From the NCBI GenBank assembly GCA_016165875.1, contig JABBOT010000022.1:1205333-1269332 (forward strand): a stretch of 64,000 nt of DNA, in the 5' to 3' direction. Made by a program: the position numbers and the translations under genes. Source of the DNA: Acanthopleura granulata (Eukaryota > Mollusca > Polyplacophora > Chitonida > Chitonidae). Every line of letters starts with the position of its first letter. Within the stretch, counting starts at the first letter, position 1. Below, piece after piece: positions 11,412 to 23,800 of this stretch. The notes under the pieces are model-generated. The model was not told the origin of the DNA. It was given only the letters and a program-made list of their open reading frames with translations, and did not search any database.

Positions 11412-14400
11412 ATGATTCTTAACTGCGAACAACTCGTTTTCTCAGCTCCGCCGTTTGATTTAAAGATCGTTTCTGAGAATGGAAAGGAAGTTTGTGAACA
11501 TAATAGCGAATTGGACTCACACTTTGAAGGAGACAGCCGTATGTGGCTTTCTGACAGTGACAGAAACAAACTGACTTTACCACCGGAGTTGTGTGCGAAA
11601 CTGGGATGTTCCTTGGAGGAAATTCCCTTTGTGTCAGGAGGTGTTCAACAATATTTGAACAGACTGCACAAACTTTCTGAAACGATGGACCATACTAGCT
11701 GTGTACAGTTTCAGCCAAGTCGACTAAACTCTCCAGCAAATTTCAGTTCACTGAGTGTAAGTAAAATTTTTTTTCGTATAAGCATGTAAATTATAAAGAT
11801 AATAATTACTCTTCATTAAATCGACCTGATGTAAGCGTACTTTCACATGTATCAGTACATATGTTCTTGAAGGCCAGATGTTAGGTCTGGATGACAGCTG
11901 GGTTTGGACACTCCATGTACATGTGATATAGCTATGTGACATGTTGTGTAGATCTTGTAGCCCAGATTTTCAGGCTAAACTGTTATGTACATGTGTAATA
12001 TTTGTTTATTTGATTGGTGTGAAACCTCATGAAGGTGTACAAACTCAAGATTTTTTTTACTTTCATAACAGTTACCAACCTGTGAGTATGAGTTTGCCAA
12101 GATCAAACAAAGTGCTGTCTTCGCTACCCAGACATATTCAGACATACAAACTTTAAGCTGTAATTGCCTTAAACCCAAGCTGGATTTGACTTTGTGACCT
12201 ATACTTATAGCTCATTTCTTACCAACATGATTTATTTATTTATCTATTTATTTATTTATTTATCTATTTATTTATTTGATTGGTGTTTTATGCTGTGGTC
12301 AAGAACATTTCACGTATATAACTGAGGCTAGCATTGTGGTAGGAGGAAAACAGGCAGAGCCTACGGGGACGTACTGATATGATACTAATTGAAATATTTA
12401 TGTTCTTGGCCGCATGGTACAACAACATGCTTACAGTAATCTTTATTTAAGATTTTTATTTTGAAAAACTAGTTTTTAGTGAAAGCTGGGTGGCTTTTAT
12501 TGTTGACAAAGACTGGATTTGTAACCTTACAGAAGAATCTATTGAAGTACAGTTTGTAAGAGATGGCAGGAGTTAAATTTATGTACAAATATGAATGTAT
12601 GAAACTTAATGACAAAGTGCAGATTTAGCTAAAATAACAGGTATAGTTAAGTTTAAATATTTATGGTTTTTTTTTTTCAGGTATATGTGAAGTTGCACAT
12701 TTTTTCCTTTCTGGATGCTAAGGATCTGTGTCGTTTGTCTCTGGTGAACAGGGAATGGCTGTCGCTGACCAGTGACAGTGTTCTGTGGGACAATCTGCTG
12801 GAGCAGGATATGGTCACATGGTCAGTGATTGGTCACATGACCAACCCAGCTATGTACAGAGAAGTGGATTCTGACTGGTCAAACAAAGAGATGTAAGATT
12901 ACAGGAGTAAACTTTTTTTTTTTAATGTTGTAACAGCTTTTTCACAAATAAATGATTCTTAAATGTTTTTTCTAATGTTGTAGCAGGTTTTTTGCAGATG
13001 AATGATAAGGAATAAAGTTAGCAAAAGTTTTGTACATCATTGAATGTTATACAAGAAATTGTTGATCCGATAGGTCTTTGGCAACATTAGCAGTAGAAAA
13101 CATGTGACAATTCTAAAGCCTAATGGTTATGGGCTGGCAGCATAAAAATCCCAAACATAAATGATTCAATTCCTATGTTGATTGATATACCTATAAATTT
13201 ATAGCCAGTCAGATTTGTGTTTTAACGTTCATACGTATTTGTTTTAATTCTTAGAGCATTTAAAAAATAACGTTATGCCCTGTTCTGTGTTACAGCTATT
13301 TACAGTGTTGTCCAAAAGTGAGAAAGTTGATGAGACAAGAAAACTTCACCTTTATGAACATCTCCAGCATGCTGCGTTCATTCCTACCAAAAAAAGTTCC
13401 CAGGATTGCCATGTTTGGCCCTGGTTTGGAGTCAAGTACCAGTGGAATAGTGAGGAAAATGATTTATGAGAAGAACAGCCTATTCCACATAAAAGAACTC
13501 TTCCCAGGACAATTTGAAGGTTAGAGGAAATTTACATTTGTTCATATATGAATGGGGCAGCGAAACCTCATGTGAGTGAACAAAGGATTTGAAAAGAAAA
13601 AGAAAAAAAAGAAAGGAATGAGGAATTATTGTAAAGGCTTGACTGCAAAGCTTTACAGGATAAATGTAATGGAACTGAAATATCAAAGTATTTGATTACA
13701 TGCGTTTATATTTGATGTCCTAAAATGTTGAATAGGCTGTTATGTTGCAGTGTAAAATTATTTTTATTCTACACGTATGCACTGTAATGAAATTCAGTCA
13801 GCAACCTTGATGTGTCCTTCCTGTCTGATATTACACCCCCTCAGCAGTGACCTGGCATATTTCAGCTCGACATGTGATCAGAGAAACTTTTCAACATTGT
13901 TGCACCCAAATATTGATGTTTTGAGATACCTTATTGCGAGAAAAGAGCAACATCCCTTTACATTGTGATATCTCTTTGCATTGTGATGTCATTGCTTAAC
14001 GGCACAATAGGATCTGTCTACCAATTTTAAGATCGGGTGATTATGGTGGTAGATAGAATATAGAGATGAAATTCAACAGCATTGCATTATCCTTCGAATT
14101 ATCATTCTTGTATCAGTTAATCGGTATTTTAGTTAAAAAGATAACATGTACATGTAGACATATATTCCTGTGATGCCTTAAAGCAGCAGGGCCACTTTCA
14201 ACAGTGATGTCATTCTGTTGTCATAGTGATGTAACTTTAAAGCTTTATTTTGAATCATGCTCTCAGTTTCCATTTAAAAGATGTGCACAAATAAAACAGG
14301 CTGCACTTTTGAGAAAGTTGTGTGCGTATTTCCGCCCCTTTCCAGTATTCTCTGACACCTAAAATATAACTTGCGTGCGACTGTGGTGATTGTTTCTCAT

Positions 14401-16705
14401 GTGGCATGTGTACTTTTGTTTCTCTCAGGTGTTGGTTCTGGAATGACACTGCAGATGAAGTCGGGCATAAAGTTTGATCTCACTGTACTGTATTCAGCCA
14501 CAAGGATGGAGAGAGAAAACGGAGGCCTGAATCGCATGCAGCGTAATCGGCTGGTTCAACGAAACCTACATCAGATGGAGGAGGGCCAGACTGAGACTCC
14601 AGGATACGAGCTGACGCAGGCTGTGCGCGACCTCTGCCGTACTCTGGATGCATTCATCTATGTCGTAGACGCAACAGTGGAATCATTTCCAGGTATGATA
14701 TCATGAATTCTGGTCCTGAGAGACTTAGTTCAGTCCCCCCAAACAGATGCTATTTGAAGAAGATGCCATACTATATGTACATGGAATTGTTTATTCATCT
14801 ATATCACTGCATTTAGTCTTTTGCCATTGCTCACATTTTGTGAATTTTAAGTGAAGGTGCCATTTTTGAGGTAAACTAGAAGATGAATAAACGGTGTGAA
14901 AACGGTGCGAGATTTGGAGGTTATTACGTAGACTTTTTTTCATGTGTCACGCTTATCATTTGGAAGGAAATTCACATTGAGAAATGGAATTTTGCGTTAC
15001 AAAAACTGTGTCCTGAATGAACATCCTTTAACAGTCAGATCAGAGCTGAAAACATGAATATGAATGGGTTATCGGTAGGCTACTTTTAACATCAGATTAG
15101 TAGATGTCATTTAGAAAGTGAATTTAAGTAGCAGTATTAACGTTATTAGAGATTACACTTTCTTGATATAGCACAGGTTCTAGTGCTGAATTTGGTTGAG
15201 ACCTATCCGGGTTTCGAACCAAGCACCTCAGAGTCGGGCACCAAATCGCCAGCAATACATGTCAACCATCTAGATCGCTCGACCAACCAGCCTTCTACAA
15301 AAATAGAAGGTAGTTGACCGGTAGGCTTTCTAAATGACATCTACTAATCTGATACTTCAGTGAAGAGAGCTGCGTCATTTCTGATCATCAGAGGGGTAAT
15401 GCATGTTCGCTGTAAAGCCTACCGGTCAACTACCTTCTATTTTTGTAGAAGGCTGGTTGGTCGAGTGGTCTAGATGGTTGACATGTATTGCTGGCGATTT
15501 GGTGCCCGACTCTGAGGTCCTTGGTTCGAAACCCGGATAGGTCTCAACCAAATTCAGTACTGGAACCTGTGCTATATCAAGAAAGTGTAATCTCTAATAA
15601 CGCTAATACTGTTGCTTTTAACATGTTTAATGACCAAATACCAGAACTTCAGCCAGAGAGTTTTACATTTAGATGTTGGTTTATGTTTGGGAGAACTTCA
15701 GCCTAAAATGCAAGAATATGTATATAAATACAGATTCAGTTTCAGTTCAGAGGGATTGTTCACAACGTTGTTACAACCACTTTAATCTGGCCTGAATCCA
15801 TGCCAAAGTGTTTTGCTGTCTAACCGTGTTAACACACAATACATGTATATCTGCTAAAAGCATCAACCAGGCTTATATTAGGTCTGTTTATGTTGTGTGG
15901 GAATCCAGTTTGTAAAATGTGCAATATAACCAACATTGTCAGGAAATCCCATGTTATCTGCATTAGTTAGGAGTTCTCCCATGGTATCTGCCTTAGGAGT
16001 TCTTGGCTAAGGCAGACGCTCTGGCAACAGTAGTAGGCCAGACATCACCTTTATGTCCAGTGACGATTTAAAATTAGTTGCACAGTAACAAAACAGAATC
16101 TTTTGCAGGTTAACAAATTACCACAAGACCAATACAGATTCATTATCTGACAAAAATGTTTTGTCTCTTTCAGAAAATGTGAATAATTCTGAGCTATGTG
16201 CCATGGTAAATGAGCGCTGGTCAGCCACTCACGTTCCAGTGTTGGTGTTGTCATGTGTGAGAAATGCTGCTGTGCAACGTACACCCTGCGTGAAAGTTGT
16301 TGACCAATTACAACTGAGCAGACTGGATAAGCCTTGGCAAGTGAGTATCAAACTTGAAATGATCTGATAGTCTGCTGCAAACAGTGGTAGTTGATTGACA
16401 CGTCGTAAGTTTTCTGCTTCCATAAATTCTTTGGCGACTCGAGCAGGCGTCTGATTGGATAACCATATCAGCATATTAAGTTCCTGTAGGAATACTTATT
16501 CCTGAACAAATATACTTGATAAGATGAGAAGACATGGAATAGTCCCATTAATCTTAATTTTTTCATCACTACCTTGTTGTAATGTGAAAAATTTTTCTAA
16601 CAAGACTGTTTTCTGTGTTCATAGGCACATAACGTTGTTGTGGACACACTGGATGGCGTCGTTGATGGTCTACAATGGCTAATAGAACAGTCCCATAGAA
16701 GGTGA
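11412..16705 (+). CDS. FBXO4: F-box only protein 4, six exons
   Basis: FBXO4 is the substrate receptor of an SCF ubiquitin ligase; in mammals it binds TRF1 (and has been linked to cyclin D1) through a GTPase-like C-terminal domain. Exons are 11412-11756, 12681-12892, 13296-13519, 14429-14692, 16174-16340 and 16625-16705. Every junction is GT-AG and every phase agrees, giving 430 residues (human 387). The F-box occupies residues ~116-160 (VKLHIFSFLDAKDLCRLSLV). IAMFGPGLE near 223-231, then GVGSGMTLQ, LTVLYSATRMERE, DAFIYVVDAT, VLVLSCV and the final DGLQWLIEQ match the atypical GTPase-like domain in order. The N-terminal ~110 residues are not conserved. At exon 3 two acceptors lie 10 bases apart (13295 and 13305); only 13295 keeps the frame. 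Confidence 0.95.
12226..12395 (-). mobile_element. SINE tail fragment in FBXO4 intron 1
   Basis: On the plus strand a (TTTA)n run is followed by 'gattggtgtttta' and 'tttcacgtatata', the reverse of the abundant SINE of this genome (compare 54548-54835). The tRNA-derived head is missing. Confidence 0.7.
15127..15616. repeat. Palindrome with a tRNA-like sequence in both arms
   Basis: Arms 15127-15329 and 15414-15616 are reverse complements of each other with few mismatches; both are 203 bases, with an 84-base loop. Part of the loop (15331-15353) pairs with 15093-15116 just outside the left arm. Each arm holds a tRNA-like stretch: in the right arm an A-box TGGTCGAGTGG at 15458-15468 and a B-box GGTTCGAAACC at 15523-15533; the left arm has the same on the minus strand. 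It lies in FBXO4 intron 4. Confidence 0.85.
15452..15540 (+). tRNA. tRNA-like sequence (SINE head, probably not a working tRNA)
   Basis: A-box and B-box match the RNA polymerase III consensus, with the longer spacing seen in class II tRNAs (Ser, Leu). I cannot fold a proper acceptor stem, so this is better read as a tRNA-derived SINE promoter. The mirror copy lies at about 15202-15291 on the minus strand. Confidence 0.4.
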
Positions 16706-17452
16706 TTCAGGGCTACATGTTGGTGCTCTGACTGCCTCAGCTGGCCCTCCCCAGAGTGTGGAGATACACGCTTGACATGCTGAATTAGGATCAACTGAGA
16801 CTGTGACCTGGACGTTCTGAAGGGCAGGCTTTCCAGTTATACTTATACATTTCACATTTACCAAGTGTTGCGAATATCAGGCAAGAGGATCGAGAACCTA
16901 GGATATGCGGTATCAGCGGAAACTGTGACATAGGAATGTTGGGTGGCTGGGCTTTCAGCCGGCGATCAAGATTGAGATGTGTGGCTTAGGATGGGCTAGC
17001 ATAATTGTTTATTTTGTGTCACATGTCAAAGGTCACAGATAAGGTATTGACTTTGTTGATGTGCTACGTAGTACATTTGGGTGACAGTGCTACAAATGCA
17101 GTGAAAGCAAATTTGCAATCACAAACCCCATGGCATTCTGATTCAAAAGTTGCATTTGAATATTCCAGGAGTGTGTTGTGTTTTTGACAGCTGTGCTTAG
17201 ATGTCCAATGTAATGGTGTTTTTGACAGCTTCCTTGACGTTATTCCATGGTTTTATGTACAACAGCATATGGCTATTCTGCATGACGATGCTATTGAAAG
17301 CTCTACATGAAAAGTACATGACTGTACATCCATAGCTCTACATGGGAACTGCCATTCAACATGATAATACATGTGCACCTTAATGTTTATTTGAATTTTG
17401 TTGTTCTGCAACATATGCCATTTATAATATTTGCCATACATAAGGGTGTGCA

Positions 17453-17458
17453 AATAAA
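17453..17458 (+). promoter_or_regulatory. Candidate poly(A) signal of FBXO4
   Basis: AATAAA about 750 bases after the FBXO4 stop codon, the first canonical signal I noticed on this strand downstream of the gene. Confidence 0.35.
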
Positions 17459-18849
17459 TGTTAAAACCATGAACTTATTAGCGCATCTTTTGCTACATAT
17501 TTACAAAGTGAAAACTATTTTCTACGTTTGTTATATTTTTTGTACATTAAATATATGAAATATACATTTACATATATTCCTTCTTCTTGTTTCCCAGTTA
17601 TTCCATAAAAAGTATAGGTATAGCCTTTTTAACTTTGCTTAGAACAACCCCAAATACATCAGTATGGATATATTTCATTGGTGGGTTAGGGAAACTAGAA
17701 CCCCTAGTGGGCAAAATTTCACATTTTGCCTAGTGTAGCCCAAAATATTGATGAAATACGGCCATGTGCATATATATCCAGAAAGCTAAACAACTGCTGC
17801 TTTCAAAAAAAGTTTTAAAATTTACCTAACTTTAATATTATTCAAAATAAAGAGAAAGTTTCGAAAAAACCAGAGCTGTTTTTCAAATTGCTATTTTTTT
17901 TTTTTTGGCCAGTTTTCAAAATATTAAAATTTTTCTTGCTCAAGTGGATAATTTACTATTTTAACTAACACAGCCCCACAGATTTTCAATATTTATCTTA
18001 TTGTTCTGAGTGATCATATGAAGTTAAAACTTTCAAAAATTAAAAAAAATATGAAACTTTTATGTTCCTTTACTACTATCTTTAAAACTAGAAAAGATAT
18101 CAAAAATCTTTGGGACAGTTTTTTAGCTTAGGTATTTCGCTTCATGTATGCCAAGTTTCATAGCAATGAATTGAAAAATAAGCGAGAAATAAAAGTATTT
18201 CACCACACAACCGTCTCAAAATAGAAAGGGAGAAAGAGACCAAAATGTGTAGGGGAGCAATACATGTGACAAAATCACTAATTAGTCATTATTTAGTTTG
18301 CCAATAAATTTTAATAACGACCTGTCCTGCTTCCAGTTAATATGTGAACATACATGTATGCACCGACTTATGTTAAATTTTAAATCTTATCATGTTCCAT
18401 CAAAGGATCAATATGTGTCTTATCTTGACATTTCTGACCCAACCCAGCTAGAATGTGTTTATAAACTCTCCCTCAATGGCATCCTGGTGTTGTGATTAAG
18501 GCTGTTGTGTTAGTTAATAGGTCTGCTTGAGTAGTCTGCAAAAGCGGCCATGCACAGTTTGTAGCAGGAGGCAACACTCATTTACCAGAGGCATGTCTAT
18601 TCATAGCAGGTAACCTCCTTCAGTGAGCTATTCCCCCTAATCAGAGGGAACTTAGAAAACACAACTGCCTTGGTTCACATCATGTTATGCTTTTTGTCAA
18701 ATTTTAGGTATTTACAATTCGAATTTTGTTTTCACCTCTAAGTGAGACAGGAGAGTGGAGAATGAGAATGTGAATTAAAAACAATTTGGCTAATTTTTAA
18801 CCCCGAGGGTTTCTTGTATCCTTAAGAGAGCTAATCTGAATGTTTAGTG

Positions 18850-19190
18850 AATGAGTGAATGAATGCTTATTGTTTAACGCCCTACTCAAGAATATTTCAC
18901 TTATACGAAGGTGGTGTCTCCTTGGTGCAGGACGGATTTCCATCATATCTTTTATCTGGTGCTGCCTCACTGAGACGACTTGCTGAAGACACCCAACAAG
19001 CCCCCTCACCCAGTCACATTATACTGACACCGGGCCGACCAGTCCACCCTCTATCCTCTTATTGCCGAGGGCTTAGTGAGGAAGCAGGATGTACCATTTT
19101 TTGAAGTCTTTAGTATGACCCGACCCAGGTTTGAACCCAGATCTCCCCATCCGGACGCCCTACCAACTGCGCTATCCGGGCGGGTCCACT
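18850..19190 (-). mobile_element. tRNA-derived SINE, near full length
   Basis: On the minus strand the element begins with a tRNA-like head: A-box region 'tagcgcagttggtagggc' near 19180-19160 and B-box GGTTCAAACC at 19128-19137. A core containing 'gactggtcggcccggtgtca' follows, then a 3' part with 'tataagtgaaatattctt' near 18885-18905. The same core recurs at 37022-37372, so both belong to one family. Confidence 0.8.
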
Positions 19191-19370
19191 CATCTTTTGA
19201 TCCCTCTGGTACACGAAGTTCACGATTAAACTTGCCCTTGGGTACTGAATCTGTGGACTTTCTCAGGCTAACAAATGCACAATAAGCAAGTGTGACACAG
19301 ATCATTCGATTCACAGCTGAATAGCTTTGTATGTCCAGAACTCAGTAATTGAAATTTTCTGTTTACATTC

Positions 19371-19690
19371 ATGCCTTGGAAACCAGAAATCTTACAGACT
19401 CAGTATACAAAGAAATTACTTTATCCTGATTTCAGTCTATATACCAAATTTGGAACTCCCGTGTTAAATCGCATGATTTCTACTGCGTTCACATTGTTGA
19501 AAATGGCTATTTTCACTCTGTTACCATGGAAACCAGAATCTGACAGAAAGAGCCTTAGTGTTTACAACAGGAACCTACTTAATTCACCTCCAATCCTGTA
19601 TGACCCAAAATTACATCCCACTATTGTGTTCACATTCGTTGGAACTTTTCATTTCCCAGTTGCTATGATAACAAGAAATTTGATCAAAAC
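19371..19690. repeat. Two to three copies of a ~150-base repeat with an X-box-like palindrome
   Basis: 'ccttggaaaccagaa' at about 19373 and 'ttaccatggaaaccagaa' at about 19521 start similar blocks, each later containing 'gttcacattgttg' or 'gttcacattcgttgg'. A third block starts at about 19655 with 'gttgctatgataac'. The palindrome GTTACCATGGAAAC matches the RFX X-box consensus. Confidence 0.55.
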
Positions 19691-20866
19691 AGGCCGTAGT
19701 TTAAACAGAAACTAACAGTAATTCACCTCAGTATGAATTTCCATGCCAAAAATGAAACCATTATCTGACGCCAGAATTAATGCTTCCACTGGGAAAGGCT
19801 TTATAGGCAAAGGTCACAGTTCATGGTCATTTTCAGACAAGCCAAGACCTGTAAGATGGGAATGAATGATGTCAACACAGTCTGATAATCTGCAGAAATC
19901 TGTTAAATACATGTACACATAGAGGGATTATGAAAATGAACATGGACAACGTAATCCTACAAGAACAATGCTTGAACCCGCCTCCACCAAACTCTGGTAT
20001 AACCATGCGCTACACTAAAGACAGCCATATTTTGAGAAAATCAATTCACAAAGATCTCAGAAATTTGGCTTTTTGCCAATTTCCCTAAGGCTATGGCCCT
20101 GATTATCTCCCCTTTGACAGCAACACAGGTCACTACAGGGTGGGCAAGATGTCCAAAAATGGACTCAAAACATTGTCTGAAATTTTACTTTTATTTACAG
20201 GTATACATACATGTATCTGTGTGTAATTTCAGTTCAGCATCTTTCTCCAAATTATCCCCCATGCAGTATGATCACCATCTATGTATGAATATCAATTTTG
20301 ATGAAAACTTGCACTATGCATAAACATCTGAGTTTCGATGCAGTTGACACAAATATGAGGGCAAAATAGAACTAACATTGTTACCATATTCATAACACCG
20401 ATACTTCATAATCAAGTTTTAATAAAACATGTAACTGCTTTACCACATGTGAAAAATTGCTTTTCAGGCAAAAAGAAAGCTTAATTAGCAGAGTTCACGC
20501 TCTATACAGTCAGACTTTTGTATATTTTTTTATGAAAATCAAGAAAAATCCAGTGGATACCAACATAGAAGTTCAGTAATAAGGATCATCATCTCCTGAG
20601 GCCATTATCAGACTGCCTGACTAGCTTGCTACAAATGTCCTTGTAAAACTGAGTAAAGACCCATGAAGATGCGTGGTGTTCCCCCGTGGTACTTCTTAAG
20701 CCACACGACACAACACACTGAGGAGTGTATCGCACCATAAGCAGCTGACAAAACCCTTTGGTCCTTATCAAGACTGACTTTTCCAACAGGAAAAATGGAC
20801 CTGTCAGTTACTCCCTTTCTCTCTCAAAGCCACGAGTTAAAATCTTCAGCCTGGCAGGTGCTTTTG

Positions 20867-23800
20867 TCAGACAGGAGTTTTCAGAGAGAGATACAACACT
20901 TCGTTGACATATTTGGTCTCTGGATTGATCCTCTTCAGTAGTTGGGCTATAGTGCTGGCCATCTGCTCTGTGCTCATGTTGATCTTCTTGGATTTAAACT
21001 TTGACAGCAAGTCTTTGGTGGTCATGGGTTTTCTCATCAGGTAGCGCCGTATAGCATCTTCTGTGATGCCCTCGCTGTAGAAAAAGAGTTATTAATTACA
21101 TCATTGTGGTAAAGTTTGTCCTGGAAATGAAATAAGCCCAGAGAAAACAACTGAACCTGCAAACATTATTTTTTAAATCAATGTTGTTTAACACCATAAA
21201 CAAGAATTTTTCACTTGTACAATGACGGTCACTTTTAGGGTTGGAGGAAACCGGAGTGCAAGGTGGTAACCAATGATCTTTGGCAAGTTGCTGACAAACT
21301 TTTCCACATGTGATGTACAGATATACGCATGATGTTGGTGGAAAACAAGTGTCCTTCAACGACCATTAGTCAAATGGTAACGCATGAAGGACATCAGACC
21401 GAGCCCTGAGGAAATCAGCCAGATAACAAACCCTATAAATACATAGTTACAGCTAAGTTGGAACAAAAGTAGGGTGCAGATTTCTGATATATTAAGCTTA
21501 AAGAAACTCGTGTGACCACCAGGCTGTATTTCCCAATGTGATTATCTGGCTGTGGCAGATTGTGTGGCCACTAGGCAGTAAATTGCTGTGTGACCATCTG
21601 GCTGTGTTGGATTTGTGTGACCAGAAGGCTGCATTAGGCTCTGACAACTAACTGACTTACCTGGAACCTTGTGACGAGTTGACAGGGCTATCTGTCCGAG
21701 AACGCTTGGATGAACCAGATTCATTCTCTAACTTCCGCTTGCGAGCAACTGAAAGCCAAAAGGATAAAGATCACAGGCTAACTTTTCTAACTTTCTACTT
21801 AACAATACTAAACACTGATCCAAACTTACCCAAAGCTAAGAGAGCTCTTGTGCCATTACAGAAATGGGAAACTTTCTGACTTCGGTCACATGTAATTTTC
21901 AAACACATCTCAGCTCGTTTGTATAGAGTTGTTGTTTAGGGAAGCCGTCCACATTAGTCATAGCTGTGTCACAAAGGCTTGAAGGTGGTAGCTTGTACTT
22001 ACCTAACTTATCCTCCTTCTCTGTAGGATTTGGTGTTGCAGATCTGGATGATGGCTTATCGCCTTTCTTCTTATCTCCACCATTCTTCTTCTGAGAAAGA
22101 AAAAAACATAAAACAAATATTACTTCTGGGGAGGGACATTCATGATCATAGGACACCAGCATTCATACGTGTAGACTTCACCAAACTGGATCTGACCACT
22201 GTAAATCATCACAGCTTGTCCACACATGAATATTTACAAACACATATCATTTTCTTTTAATGCACAAATCAGAACAAGAATGAAACTCTGATCCACAAGG
22301 ACCTCCTATATGACACATCACCCCCAAACCTACATTTTCATATTTTCTAAATTAAGGGCTGCCCAAGCAAAAATGGTAACCTGGTAATATATAAAGAAAT
22401 ATGTGCTGGCTCCTCTGTTGGGGAACCTCTGAGTTTGGCTACCCCTGAATTGGGGCACATCTGAGTTTGGCTACCCCTAAGACTGGGCACCTCAGAGTTT
22501 GGCTACCCCTGAGATGGGGCACACCTGAGTTTGGCTACCCCTGAGTTGGGCTGCCTCTGAGTTTGGCTACCCCTGAGTAGGAGCACCTCAGAGTTTGGCT
22601 ACCCCTGAGTTGGGACATCTCAGAATGTGGCTAACCATATGAGGCACGTCTGAGTTGGGGCATGTCTGTTGGACTATCCCTGAGTTGGGGCATTGCATAA
22701 TTTGGCTACACCTGAGTTGAGCCACCTCTAAGTTTGCCTACCCCTCAGTTGAGGCACTTCTGAGTTTGGCTACCCCTGGGTTGGGACACATCTGAGTTTG
22801 GCTACCCCTCAGTTGGGACACCTCAGAGTCTGGGTACCCCTGAGTTTGGCACTTGGGCACACTTACCTGCATAAACAGAGCTGATGATATACTCTCATCC
22901 CTCTCAATGTCTGACTCACTGTCTGATGAGGAATTACTGCTGTCACTGTTTGAGGCTGAAATAATTGAGGGGGGGAAGCATTATCCGGCTGACTGACTGA
23001 AAGCTAGATTCAGTGGTTCACAGATTGATCATTGGAGACAGAGTTTAATTAGTTGGTCAGATGACTTCATTAACAGTGTTTTAATATATCTGCACACCAC
23101 TCATGATTAAGTCTCTTCAGGAAACGACAGTAAATACTTGGAAACACATGACTGGCCATCAAAAACAAAAACGCACAGATATCCCCCCTCCCCCCCCCAA
23201 GAGTCACAAGCCACCTTTGTAATGCCTGGATTAAACACACGAACATGCGCATCAGTTGTAAACATGAACACCTTCAGTAGTAAACATGAACACATCAGTT
23301 GTAAACATGAACACATCAGTTGTGAACATGAACATTTGTACACACGAACACATCTGTTGTAAACATGAACACATCAGTTGCAAACTAGTCAGAGACAGCA
23401 ATGCGAGTTATTTCCCTGAAATCTCACCATTGCCGCCAGCTTCCTTGGGTTTGTCCTCCACCGGCTCCTCATTCTCATTCTCCTTGGTTTCCTCCTCGCT
23501 CTCCTCCTCAGAGTCTATCAGCTTCCTCAGGCCTCGCTCCTCATCCACACCTTTCTCCTCATACTTGTCTGCTTTGTCACGGTCCTCCATGTCTGACAAG
23601 CTACTACAAAAACCAGAAACAGGCAAGCTACAGAAACGAGAAACAACAAGCTCTAACCTCAAGTTAGGGCCATCATTAAAAGTATGTCTGCTGCAGGTAA
23701 CCTGAACGACCCTTCAAAAAGGGTCCTACTCTCAAAAGTTTATACTGGGCTTTAGATGGACTTTCCTTTTTTATTTACTCCACATGTCAATTTCTTTAAA

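Larger units (their letters stand above)
16706..20866. other. Intergenic region between convergent FBXO4 and GTF2F1
   Basis: No gene is recognised. 17640-18290 is AT-rich with homopolymer runs. A full SINE lies at 18850-19190 and a 150-base repeat at 19371-19690. The 114-codon frame at 19371-19715 coincides with that repeat and has no family resemblance. FBXO4 3' UTR probably extends to about 17475. Confidence 0.6.

Noticed and set aside
19371..19715. 114-codon frame as a gene
   Set aside because: Coincides with the ~150-base tandem repeat and resembles no protein family.
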